DNA of 16,905 bases from a bacterium. Its GTDB lineage: Bacteria; UBP15; UBA6099; DSWB01. A model generated the notes under the pieces. The model did not search any database, had not been told where the DNA came from, and saw only the letters and a list, made by a program, of their open reading frames with translations. Shown here in pieces: positions 1 through 6,632 of the stretch (position 1 is the stretch's first letter; the number at the start of each line of letters is the position of its first letter). The stretch spans positions 1 to 16,905 of the forward strand of contig JAGUYV010000033.1 in NCBI GenBank assembly GCA_020061125.1, read 5' to 3'. Both the position numbers and the translations under genes were made by a program.

Positions 1-2
1 AA

Positions 3-335
3 CTCAAGCCCGAACTTATTGACGATGGCGACGAGGAATTCGACGAAATTGATGAGCAGGAAGAAGGCCCGGCCGCAGCGCCCGCAGCCCCGGCGCCACT
101 CGAATCAGCCCCGGCGGCAGCCATTCCCGCGGCGACTCCGGCGGCGCCTCCTTCGCCGGCCGCGCCCGCTTCCGACACCATCGCCTGCTCGAACTGCGGC
201 AAAGACCTGCCCGCGTCCAGCATGTTCTGCCTGTTCTGCGGCGCAAAAGTCGAGGCGCAGACCAAGTGCAAGGCCTGCTCCGCGGCGCTGCCGCCCGGCT
301 CCAAGTTCTGCAACATCTGCGGCGCACCGCAGTAG
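3..335 (+). CDS. Double zinc-ribbon protein, C-terminal part (5' end outside window)
   Basis: The reading frame is open from the window edge and stops at TAG 333-335, giving about 110 residues. It starts with a very acidic stretch (DDGDEEFDEIDEQEE), followed by an Ala/Pro linker of about 40 residues. It ends with two tandem zinc ribbons, each CxxC-x10-CxxC: CSNC...CLFC, then CKAC...CNIC. The spacing and the CGA/CGK knuckles match the double zinc ribbon (DZANK-type) family, in which eight cysteines bind two Zn ions and usually serve protein contacts. The missing N-terminal part may hold the functional domain, so no role can be given. The gene lies 270 nt upstream of the moaE-like gene on the same strand. 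No terminator with a T-run follows it, so read-through is possible. Confidence 0.8.
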   Translation, partial: LKPELIDDGDEEFDEIDEQEEGPAAAPAAPAPLESAPAAAIPAATPAAPPSPAAPASDTIACSNCGKDLPASSMFCLFCGAKVEAQTKCKACSAALPPGSKFCNICGAPQ

Positions 336-451
336 CGTTACGGGCAATCACGGCTTGTGTGAAAATACAATTCCCGGAAAGACGAACTGCAAGCCCTTGT
401 TTGTTGTGTTTGCTCAAACGGGATCAATAATCCAAAACATGCTTTAAAAAT

Positions 452-513
452 CAGTTGCCGGCGCATGATTTGTTTATAAAACAAACCGGGGGGGGTATGC
501 GCGCCGGCAACTG
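452..513 (+). promoter_or_regulatory. Large stem-loop in the leader upstream of the moaE-like gene
   Basis: CAGTTGCCGGCGC (452-464) and GCGCCGGCAACTG (501-513) form a perfect 13-bp inverted repeat. The enclosed loop holds a second perfect 7-bp hairpin, TTTGTTT (469-475) with AAACAAA (479-485), and then a run of eight G (488-495). On the + strand no T-run follows, so it is not a standard terminator for the upstream gene. On the - strand it is followed by ATTTTTAAA, which is terminator-like, but no - strand gene ends here. It could be a structured 5' leader (riboswitch or attenuator type) or a processed 3' end. It matches no riboswitch consensus I can recall. Confidence 0.5.
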
Positions 514-521
514 GGGTAAAT

Positions 522-538
522 CTATGGTAACACCATAG
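522..538 (+). promoter_or_regulatory. Second leader hairpin or operator-like palindrome
   Basis: CTATGGT (522-528) and ACCATAG (532-538) are perfect 7-nt complements around a 3-nt loop. It sits 8 nt after the large stem-loop and 67 nt before the moaE-like start. It may be an RNA hairpin of the same leader or a protein-binding palindrome. Confidence 0.35.
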
Positions 539-605
539 TAAAACGAGTTTCACTTTTTTCAAGTGCGCGTGGCGGGTTTCAGGAAAAAAGTTACAATAAA
601 ACATA

Positions 606-986
606 ATGGTGCGAACTACGGACAAAGCCCTGCAACCAGGGGCCGTGCTTGAATCCCTCGCAACAACCGGATCCGGCTCGGTGGCGCTGCACATCGGCCT
701 TGCGCGCGACTGCACCGCAGGCAAGCCCGTGTACGCCGTGGACCTGCACCGCACGGAAACAACGCACGCGGATCTGGAGGCCATCGAAGCGCAGACGCGA
801 TCCAAATGGCCCGAGGTGCGGGATCTGGTGATCGCTCACAGGTTCGGCCGCATGGAACCCGGCGAGATCATCTGCATCGTGGCTGTGAGCGCACCGCACC
901 GCGGCGAGGCTTTCGACGCCTGCCGCTTCGCCCTGGACCGCATCAAGGAACTGCATTCCCTTTCGCTCATCGAAATCGGCCCATGA
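606..986 (+). CDS. moaE: Divergent MoaE-like protein (molybdopterin synthase large subunit family)
   Basis: The protein is 126 aa. MoaE, with MoaD thiocarboxylate, inserts sulfur into precursor Z (cPMP) to make molybdopterin in the cytoplasm. The family signature is clear in the second half: a KWPEVRDLVIAHRFGRMEPGE block (about residues 67-87), then VAVSAPHRGEAFDACRFALDRIKE (92-115). R99 corresponds to the active-site Arg of the APHR motif and K114 to the first catalytic Lys (E. coli Lys119). Two points are odd. The usual WKKE/WKRE tail with the second catalytic Lys (E. coli Lys126) is replaced by HSLSLIEIGP, and the FVGTVRD motif reads HIGLARD. The three frames show no WKK remnant, so a simple frameshift is unlikely. 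No moaD or other cofactor gene is in view. The start ATG has only a distant AGGA (581-584). Activity is doubtful, while family membership is fairly sure. Confidence 0.8.
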   Translation: MVRTTDKALQPGAVLESLATTGSGSVALHIGLARDCTAGKPVYAVDLHRTETTHADLEAIEAQTRSKWPEVRDLVIAHRFGRMEPGEIICIVAVSAPHRGEAFDACRFALDRIKELHSLSLIEIGP

Positions 987-1008
987 CCCGGGCATCGAGG
1001 TAGAAACA

Positions 1009-1716
1009 TTGGCGCATCTGATTGACAGCGAAATCCGCGAACAAACAGTGTGGCGGCGCACGCACCGCCCCGAGGAATATCTGCCCGATGTCATCAGCTA
1101 CATCGCCGGGGAAATCGGCGTGAACCGGCGCGTGCTCATGCCACTGGCGCCTGTGGCCGGCGGCATTCTTCGACGCTGGGACGACGCCGCGACCGAGTTC
1201 ACGGAATACATCTTTCACCACGACGGCAGACGCGTCATGCGCACATATTTTCTTATCCGCAACTATTCCAACAGCGCCGTGTATGCGATGATCGAGAAGA
1301 CACTCAAGATTATCGGCGTGGGCAAATCCGTGAAATCCGGCGCCAGCAACGGCACGGACTTTGCCTGGGTTCTGCTTGGCGGCGTGCTGAATGACTACGC
1401 GGCCCGAGCCGGTGTGTCCCGCGCATCCACGGAGCGGCTGCTCGATTTCCGGTTGCGCAACAGTGACTATAACACCGTGACCACCTGGTATCCCGAGTGC
1501 GTGGAAATTGCAAATCTCGTGACAGGCCGCGTGGAATCGCTCGAACTGCCGTCAGCGGACATAAACCGCATCGTGGACTGGGCGCTGGAATACCACCAGT
1601 CGAAATTCCGCCGCCATTACCGTCGGGTTGCGCCCGATGCGGAAGCCTGGCCGGAGTTTCTGCCCCTGCGCGAGCGCTACGTGCGCATCACAGCCAGAGC
1701 CGCGCCGACCTGCTGA
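1009..1716 (+). CDS. Hypothetical protein, 235 aa, no recognised domain
   Basis: The start is TTG at 1009, chosen because CGAGG (996-1000) lies 8 nt upstream and no ATG precedes the conserved-looking start of the frame. It begins 22 nt after the moaE-like stop, which points to co-transcription. The protein looks soluble, without a signal peptide or membrane segment. It has a mixed alpha/beta appearance and is rich in Arg and aromatic residues (TYFLIRNYSNSAVYAMIEKT, DFRLRNSDYNTVTTWYPEC). A central SGASNGTDFAWVLLGGVLNDYAARAGVS stretch could be a loop followed by an amphipathic helix. I recognise no family or catalytic motif. Its position between a MoaE-like protein and a small membrane protein gives no firm clue to its role. 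Confidence 0.7.
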   Translation: MAHLIDSEIREQTVWRRTHRPEEYLPDVISYIAGEIGVNRRVLMPLAPVAGGILRRWDDAATEFTEYIFHHDGRRVMRTYFLIRNYSNSAVYAMIEKTLKIIGVGKSVKSGASNGTDFAWVLLGGVLNDYAARAGVSRASTERLLDFRLRNSDYNTVTTWYPECVEIANLVTGRVESLELPSADINRIVDWALEYHQSKFRRHYRRVAPDAEAWPEFLPLRERYVRITARAAPTC

Positions 1717-1732
1717 ACCGGATGCGGCGCAC

Positions 1733-2323
1733 ATGACCGGCATGCCAGACACACAATCACCCCCGCCCCGTCACATGGCCCCTGCTCTGCGGTTCTCCCT
1801 TGCCGTGGCCGTGCTGTTCGCAGCCGCTGCGGCCGCAGCCACATTCTTTTATTTCCGGTCCCAGGAAAACCGCTTCGCCAGCGACGACTATCTGCGAGCC
1901 AACGAGCTGTACAAGCAAGCGTTCATGGATTACCAGCGCGGCGGGCCGCAGGATTACCGCGCCGCGCGCGACAATCTTATGCAAGTCCTCCAATTGCAAA
2001 AATCGAAAACAAAATCAAGCCAGGCTGCGGACCTGCCCTATCAGGCGAACGCGCTCACGCACAACGCCAGCGGGCTGCTCGCCATTCTGTCCGCGCTGCT
2101 CGGCGAGTGCGGCGATTACGAGAAATACCGATCGCTCACGGAGCGCATCGCCGCACAGGATTGGGCCATTGATGTCATGGACAAGGTTCAGCAACAGGTG
2201 AATGACGAGGAAAAGGCGCAGCTTGTGTTTACCGCGAATCAGCAGATTCTCGAAGCAGGACTGCGCTGCAAACAGACCGGGCTGCCGGTCAAATCATTCA
2301 ACGATTCGCCCATAGAAAAATAG
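1733..2323 (+). CDS. Small membrane-anchored hypothetical protein
   Basis: The protein is about 196 aa from ATG 1733, 16 nt after the previous stop. The frame is open farther upstream (to 1628), but that would overlap the previous gene. ATG 1742 and ATG 1775 are alternative starts, and none has a good Shine-Dalgarno. One hydrophobic segment, LRFSLAVAVLFAAAAAAATFF, near residues 19-39 is a likely membrane anchor. The remaining ~155 residues should face outside or the periplasm. They look helical (YLRANELYKQAFMDYQRGG, RAARDNLMQVLQLQK, DKVQQQVNDEEKAQLVF) and could form TPR-like hairpins, but no canonical TPR is seen. Function unknown. It is the last gene of the + strand group and converges on the transglutaminase gene. 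Confidence 0.65.
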   Translation: MTGMPDTQSPPPRHMAPALRFSLAVAVLFAAAAAAATFFYFRSQENRFASDDYLRANELYKQAFMDYQRGGPQDYRAARDNLMQVLQLQKSKTKSSQAADLPYQANALTHNASGLLAILSALLGECGDYEKYRSLTERIAAQDWAIDVMDKVQQQVNDEEKAQLVFTANQQILEAGLRCKQTGLPVKSFNDSPIEK

Positions 2324-2325
2324 CG

Positions 2326-2350
2326 GTTCTTCGGGTATGTTCAGAAGAAC
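2326..2350. terminator. Possible bidirectional hairpin between convergent genes
   Basis: GTTCTTC (2326-2332) pairs with GAAGAAC (2344-2350). A nested alternative is ATGTTC/GAACAT around AGAA. It fills the 28-nt gap between two convergent stop codons. No T-run is present on either side, so terminator function is weakly supported. Confidence 0.3.
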
Positions 2351-2351
2351 A

Positions 2352-4523
2352 TCAACGGAGCAGATCCCGGCAGCGCATGCGGGCGAGGCGCGCCTGTTCC
2401 GGTGTCATGGCGCGGCCGCCGTATGCGGCCATCTCGAACAATTTTCCCAGCGCCCGGAAATGCCTCGCCCTGTCCGGAGGCAGTTCCCTTGCGATTTCCG
2501 ATGGGACCGATGAGGGCAAAACAGCCACGCCGCGTTTCTTAAGCCCGCGCAGCGCGGCCGCATACTCCGCGACGATTCTTGAGTTGCTTTCAGGCAATTT
2601 ACCTCCAGGCCCCCGGGCGGCCCGGTGCGACCTTAACGCCAACAGGCCGAATGCCGCCAGCGCTGCACCAGCAGCCAGAAGCGCGGCAACCGTGGCTGCT
2701 GTTTTCGGCGCGCGCTGCGCCTTTGTGCGAAGACCGGTGAACAATATGGCCAGGGATTCGCGCGCTTTGCCCGCATATTCGGAGAGAAAATACGACAGCG
2801 GCGTCATGCGCACCGCGCCGATGGGGCCTTCGGGTCCGGGCGGCGTGGGGTCAAACGGCACCCAGCCTGCGTACGGGAAATACACCTCGCTCCATGCGTG
2901 CGCGTCAGCGCCAGAAATTTCAAAGAACCCCGTGACCGGGTTGTAACGGCCGGGAGCGAACCCGGTGACCAGGCGGGCGGGCATGCCAAGGGAGCGCGCC
3001 ATGAGTGTGAACGCACTCGCGTAATGTTCGCAGTAGCCCCGCCGGGAATGGAACAGAAAATACTCCACGGGGTCCACGCCGCGCGGAGCGCGGGGCGCAT
3101 CGAGATCGTATTGCGCCGATTGCATCAAATCCTTGCGAATCAGCGTCAGGGCGTCGTAATTGGAGGACGCGCCCGCGGCCAGGTTTCGAGCATGCCGCTG
3201 TACGCTCGGGGGAATGCCGTCCGTGGAGCAGTATGCGGCCAGCGCTTTCGGGCAGGGTGTGTTGCCCATGCGCAACATGCCGGGATCGCGAGCCGGCACG
3301 CGCGACACGGCTGTGTACACGGTGCCCCGCCGCAGAACCGCCGCGGCGCGCATGGCCATGTTCCGGTCCACCACAACTTCGGGTACAGGGAAATAGATCT
3401 CGTCCGGTTCGAGCGCGCTGTACACCAGGTTGGGCATATCGTGCTCGAAATAAAAAGTCTGGTAGATGAATTCGTCGTTGCCGGTGTAGGGATTGGAAAA
3501 GTACGGCTTGCGCAGCGACGACACCGAGAGGCTGGACGCCGAGGCTTTGTGGCCGAGGCGCGTTCCCTCGATGTCCGTGATTTCCCACTGTCCGCTCCTG
3601 TAGCGGTCGAACACCAGGCCGCGGTAGTAATTGGCGCTTCCGGTGCGCACGCGCATGAGCAGAGTGTCCGTGAGGCGGCCGCGCGCATTCAGATCCATGC
3701 GCGGCATGAACCCGAAGTAGGGATTGCCAAAATCGAAATTCATGTCCGAAATGTCAATGTTCGAATCGCCGTCGAGGACCACCGGCCCGGAGTCCGGCAG
3801 GCGGCTGGGAGGCTCGGGATACATAATCTGGCCGCCGTACTGCTGCATCATGGTGCGCACGCGTCCGCTGACCGGCAGCCCGGCGAATGCGTGTGTTTCC
3901 AGTCGCGGCATGAGCAGGAAAAACACGGGCGCGCCCAGGGCGATGAGTCCGAGAAACACGGCCAGGGTGCGCCCGAGTTGAACCGGAGCGCCGTGCGTAA
4001 CAGCGTCCTGGGACGCTTCCTGGAAGTGGTACAGCAGCAGGGTGATGAGCGACAGCAAAACGAACACGCCCAGAAACGCGCCGTACCACAGCGTGCGGCT
4101 CAACACCCCGCCCACGCACAGCAGCATGAAAGCGGACAGCACCGAATACACAAGGTCCTTGCGGCGCGGCAGGTCGAAGCTGTGCATGACCTGCATCACG
4201 ATCATCAGTTCCGTGAGAATAATCACATGGTCGCGCGAGGTGAACAGCATCTGGCCCACATAATGCCAGCCCGACCACAGAATCCCGATTGAGAGGAAGA
4301 TGCGCGCCCACCAGTTGGTGTACTCGCGCCGAAGATAACTGAACGCATATCCCGCGGTGATGCCAGCCAGACCCAGAACCATGGGACGGTGCAGTTCGTT
4401 GTACCACCCGGCCACGAAGATGCCCAGAGCCACGCACAGGAAGGTGAACAGGCGCAGGGGCGCGGAATGCTCGGTGTCCGGGCGGTTCGCCTTGCGGTTG
4501 ATGGCTGCGAGAATTGCGTTCAT
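2352..4523 (-). CDS. tgpA: TgpA-type membrane transglutaminase-like protein
   Basis: The protein is 723 aa. Several hydrophobic segments lie in residues 24-205 (for example FLCVALGIFVAGW, FLGVFVLLSLITLLLYHF), including the FDLPRRKDLVYSVLSAFMLL stretch typical of TgpA N-terminal domains. A large extracytoplasmic region follows. The transglutaminase core is at about 455-560 with a complete Cys-His-Asp triad: C498 in RRGYCEHYA, H542 in ADAHAW and D558 in WVPFDPT. Another membrane helix lies at about 610-630, then a short cytoplasmic tail. Family length and layout fit TgpA (DUF3488 plus Transglut_core), which is essential in Pseudomonas aeruginosa. Its substrate is not established. It is the last gene of a co-directional set, 25 nt after the DUF58 gene, matching the widespread MoxR-DUF58-transglutaminase association. 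No strong ribosome-binding site precedes the ATG, suggesting translational coupling. Confidence 0.92.
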   Translation of the reverse strand: MNAILAAINRKANRPDTEHSAPLRLFTFLCVALGIFVAGWYNELHRPMVLGLAGITAGYAFSYLRREYTNWWARIFLSIGILWSGWHYVGQMLFTSRDHVIILTELMIVMQVMHSFDLPRRKDLVYSVLSAFMLLCVGGVLSRTLWYGAFLGVFVLLSLITLLLYHFQEASQDAVTHGAPVQLGRTLAVFLGLIALGAPVFFLLMPRLETHAFAGLPVSGRVRTMMQQYGGQIMYPEPPSRLPDSGPVVLDGDSNIDISDMNFDFGNPYFGFMPRMDLNARGRLTDTLLMRVRTGSANYYRGLVFDRYRSGQWEITDIEGTRLGHKASASSLSVSSLRKPYFSNPYTGNDEFIYQTFYFEHDMPNLVYSALEPDEIYFPVPEVVVDRNMAMRAAAVLRRGTVYTAVSRVPARDPGMLRMGNTPCPKALAAYCSTDGIPPSVQRHARNLAAGASSNYDALTLIRKDLMQSAQYDLDAPRAPRGVDPVEYFLFHSRRGYCEHYASAFTLMARSLGMPARLVTGFAPGRYNPVTGFFEISGADAHAWSEVYFPYAGWVPFDPTPPGPEGPIGAVRMTPLSYFLSEYAGKARESLAILFTGLRTKAQRAPKTAATVAALLAAGAALAAFGLLALRSHRAARGPGGKLPESNSRIVAEYAAALRGLKKRGVAVLPSSVPSEIARELPPDRARHFRALGKLFEMAAYGGRAMTPEQARLARMRCRDLLR

Positions 4524-4548
4524 GGCAAAAGCATCCGGTGCGGGTGCG

Positions 4549-5619
4549 TTAGTTCATGGCGTCCCGTTGCGCCTTGTCCGCGGCATGCGCGGAGTCCGTG
4601 ACCCCGAAGCACATGGAAACATCCGCCGCATCCGCGGGAGTCCACTGGCCGTATTCCGATACGCCCGGCCTCTCGCGCAGTTCCGTAAGAGCGAACCATT
4701 CGAGTGCCCGCTCCCATTCGGCTTCGGACTGCAGGGTGATGGCTGGCGCGGCGGTTCCGTGAACGGTCACGGTGTAACCAAAGTCGAAGAGCAGCGCGCG
4801 CACCGCGGCCAGCCCGCGTTCGAGCATGGCCTCGAACTGCTGCTCCGCGTCCGGCGGCCAGCTTGCGCGCAGGTTGTCAATCAGAACCGATGCGCGGCCC
4901 GTGATCTTGCGCTCGCGCACTCGCACGATGGGCGCCCCCATGCGCGCTGTGAGTTTCCAGTGAATGTCCCGCAGGCTGTCGCCGGCGCTGTACTCGCGAA
5001 GGGTGTAATGGTACGGATCCGGCGCGGACAGCCGCCTCTGCGCGGGACCGGGATCGTGCAGCCCGTATTCCTTGAGCAGTTCGCGGCCCGGAGACGGCGC
5101 GAGACGGGGGTGCGTGAGAGTCTCCGCGTCCGAAACCGCGAGTCTTCGCACGCTGAAAATGCCGAGCGGCGCGGCGCACGAAATCACGAATGCGCCGGGG
5201 CCGCCGCTCCCGCGCCGCGCGCACACATATCGCACGGGCACGGAACGCGTTTCTCCCGGATCCAGCACCGTGAAGAAAACACCTCGGGGTACAAACTGAA
5301 AATCCGGGTTCGCGCATTCGATGCGGATCATGGCGCGCCGCGCGCGTGCGCGGTTCGCAACCGTGAGCGTGGCGCTGCACACCGCGCCGCGTTCGGTATG
5401 GCGCGGCAGCTCCATGGCCGCGGACACGCCGCGAACCATGGCCATGGGGAAAAAAACCGAGACCGCGGCCACCATGACAAACAGGGCGATGACCACGAAT
5501 AGCCATCCGGCCTGGATGTTGGACGCAATCAGATACAGAACGCCGAGCCACAGAACGATGAAGGCCAGGCGGGCGAACCGGCCGAGCCTGGATGCCATGT
5601 GTATGATGCCGAAGTTCAT
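4549..5619 (-). CDS. DUF58 domain protein
   Basis: The protein is 356 aa. Two hydrophobic segments lie near residues 17-58 (LAFIVLWLGVLYLIASN and WLFVVIALFVMVAAVSVFF). A beta-rich extracytoplasmic-type region follows, then the DUF58 signature at about 208-236: REYSAGDSLRDIHWKLTAR followed by GAPIVRVRE. After it comes a vWA-like fold region (SVLIDNLRASWPP). DUF58 proteins are encoded next to MoxR ATPases, which are thought to remodel vWA-like partners. The molecular role is unsettled. The gene starts 25 nt after the moxR stop and ends 25 nt before the transglutaminase start. An inner ATG at 5598 is an alternative start; the upstream region has only a weak CTGGAC as a possible ribosome-binding site. 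Confidence 0.9.
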   Translation of the reverse strand: MNFGIIHMASRLGRFARLAFIVLWLGVLYLIASNIQAGWLFVVIALFVMVAAVSVFFPMAMVRGVSAAMELPRHTERGAVCSATLTVANRARARRAMIRIECANPDFQFVPRGVFFTVLDPGETRSVPVRYVCARRGSGGPGAFVISCAAPLGIFSVRRLAVSDAETLTHPRLAPSPGRELLKEYGLHDPGPAQRRLSAPDPYHYTLREYSAGDSLRDIHWKLTARMGAPIVRVRERKITGRASVLIDNLRASWPPDAEQQFEAMLERGLAAVRALLFDFGYTVTVHGTAAPAITLQSEAEWERALEWFALTELRERPGVSEYGQWTPADAADVSMCFGVTDSAHAADKAQRDAMN

Positions 5620-5644
5620 GTGTCCAGGGGGCCGCGCGCGCCGG

Positions 5645-6592
5645 TCACGCGTTCATGGGCACGGGCATGCGGGACAGGATGCCGGAGATCACGGCCTGGT
5701 TGTTGTTGAGATTGAGGCGCGTGGCCGCGCGCAGAATCACGCGGTGCGCCAGCACGGGTGCGGCCAAGGCCTTTATGTCCTCGGGCGTGACGAATTCGCG
5801 GCCCCGGAACAGAGCGCGCGTCTGCGCGGCGCGCATGAGCGCCAGAGATGCGCGCGGGCTGGCGCCGAGCAGGATTTCCTCGCTGCGCCGCGTGGCGTTC
5901 ACGATATCGAGGATGTAGTTCATGACTGCCGGGCTGACATGCGCCTCGCGCGCGCGGTTCGCGATGTCCAGCGCTTGCGCCACGGTGAGAACCGGGGCCA
6001 GCGCGTCCAGGGGATCGGCGCCCGCGCGGTCCCGCATGATGCGCGTTTCCTGTTCGCGCGAGGGATAGCCCATGGAGATGCTGATCAGAAACCTGTCGAG
6101 CTGCGCCTCGGGCAGAGGGAAAGTGCCCTGCACCTCCACGGGATTCTGCGTGGCGATGACCATGAAAGGCGCTTCGAGCGGATAGGTTGCGCCGTCCACG
6201 GAAACCTGGCTTTCCTCCATGGCTTCGAGCAGGCTGGATTGCGTGCGGGGCGTGGCGCGGTTGATCTCGTCGGCCAGCAGCACATTGCAGAACACGGGGC
6301 CGGGATGAAACTCGAAGGCGTCCTTTTCGTGCCTGTAGATCGTGACGCCGGTGATGTCGCTGGGCAGCAGGTCCGGAGTAAACTGAACCCGCCGCGCCGT
6401 GCCGCCGATGCTGCGCGAAAGGGCCTTGGCCAAAGTGGTTTTTCCGACGCCGGGCAAATCCACGATCAGCAAATGCCCCTGGCTGAACAATGCGATGGCG
6501 GCCAGTTCCACGGTGTCCCGCCCGCCCGCGAAAACCATCTCGATATTGGCTATGAGCGATTCGATGACTGCCGATGTGTTGTCTTTCATCAT
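5645..6592 (-). CDS. moxR: MoxR-family AAA+ ATPase
   Basis: The protein is 315 aa from the ATG at 6592. Walker A is PGVGKT at residues 47-52, Walker B is LLADE (105-109), sensor 1 is in ATQN (147-150), and the conserved LPEAQLDRF motif (160-168) carries the expected Arg. A helical C-terminal lid contains SPRASLALMRAAQTRA. These are all MoxR hallmarks. MoxR ATPases act as cytosolic chaperones or remodellers for vWA/DUF58 partners, here very likely the next gene. The start was set at MMKDN because MoxR proteins usually begin about 40-50 residues before Walker A. A longer frame from ATG 6661 has GGAG 5 nt upstream but would overlap the antiporter gene by 29 nt; it remains possible. Confidence 0.93.
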   Translation of the reverse strand: MMKDNTSAVIESLIANIEMVFAGGRDTVELAAIALFSQGHLLIVDLPGVGKTTLAKALSRSIGGTARRVQFTPDLLPSDITGVTIYRHEKDAFEFHPGPVFCNVLLADEINRATPRTQSSLLEAMEESQVSVDGATYPLEAPFMVIATQNPVEVQGTFPLPEAQLDRFLISISMGYPSREQETRIMRDRAGADPLDALAPVLTVAQALDIANRAREAHVSPAVMNYILDIVNATRRSEEILLGASPRASLALMRAAQTRALFRGREFVTPEDIKALAAPVLAHRVILRAATRLNLNNNQAVISGILSRMPVPMNA

Positions 6593-6632
6593 TTCATTGT
6601 AAAAACCGCTATGGAGGGTGTCAAACACGGCC

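Noticed and set aside
19-447. + strand open frame of 142 codons at the left end
   Set aside because: The overlapping frame ending at 335 encodes perfect tandem zinc ribbons, so this Pro/Arg-rich frame is a shadow.
452-538. Named riboswitch assignment (Moco, c-di-GMP, fluoride, preQ1)
   Set aside because: None of the conserved core sequences I can recall is present, so only an unnamed structured leader is reported.
546-557. 12-nt sequence AGTTTCACTTTT shared with the - strand at 15321-15332
   Set aside because: Several 12-nt matches are expected by chance in a window of this size, more so in AT-rich intergenic DNA. It is not evidence of a shared regulator.
2898-4292. Long + strand open frame of 464 codons
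   Set aside because: It lies antisense to the transglutaminase gene, whose catalytic motifs are clear. The product is His/Arg/Gln-rich low-quality sequence typical of GC-rich shadow frames.
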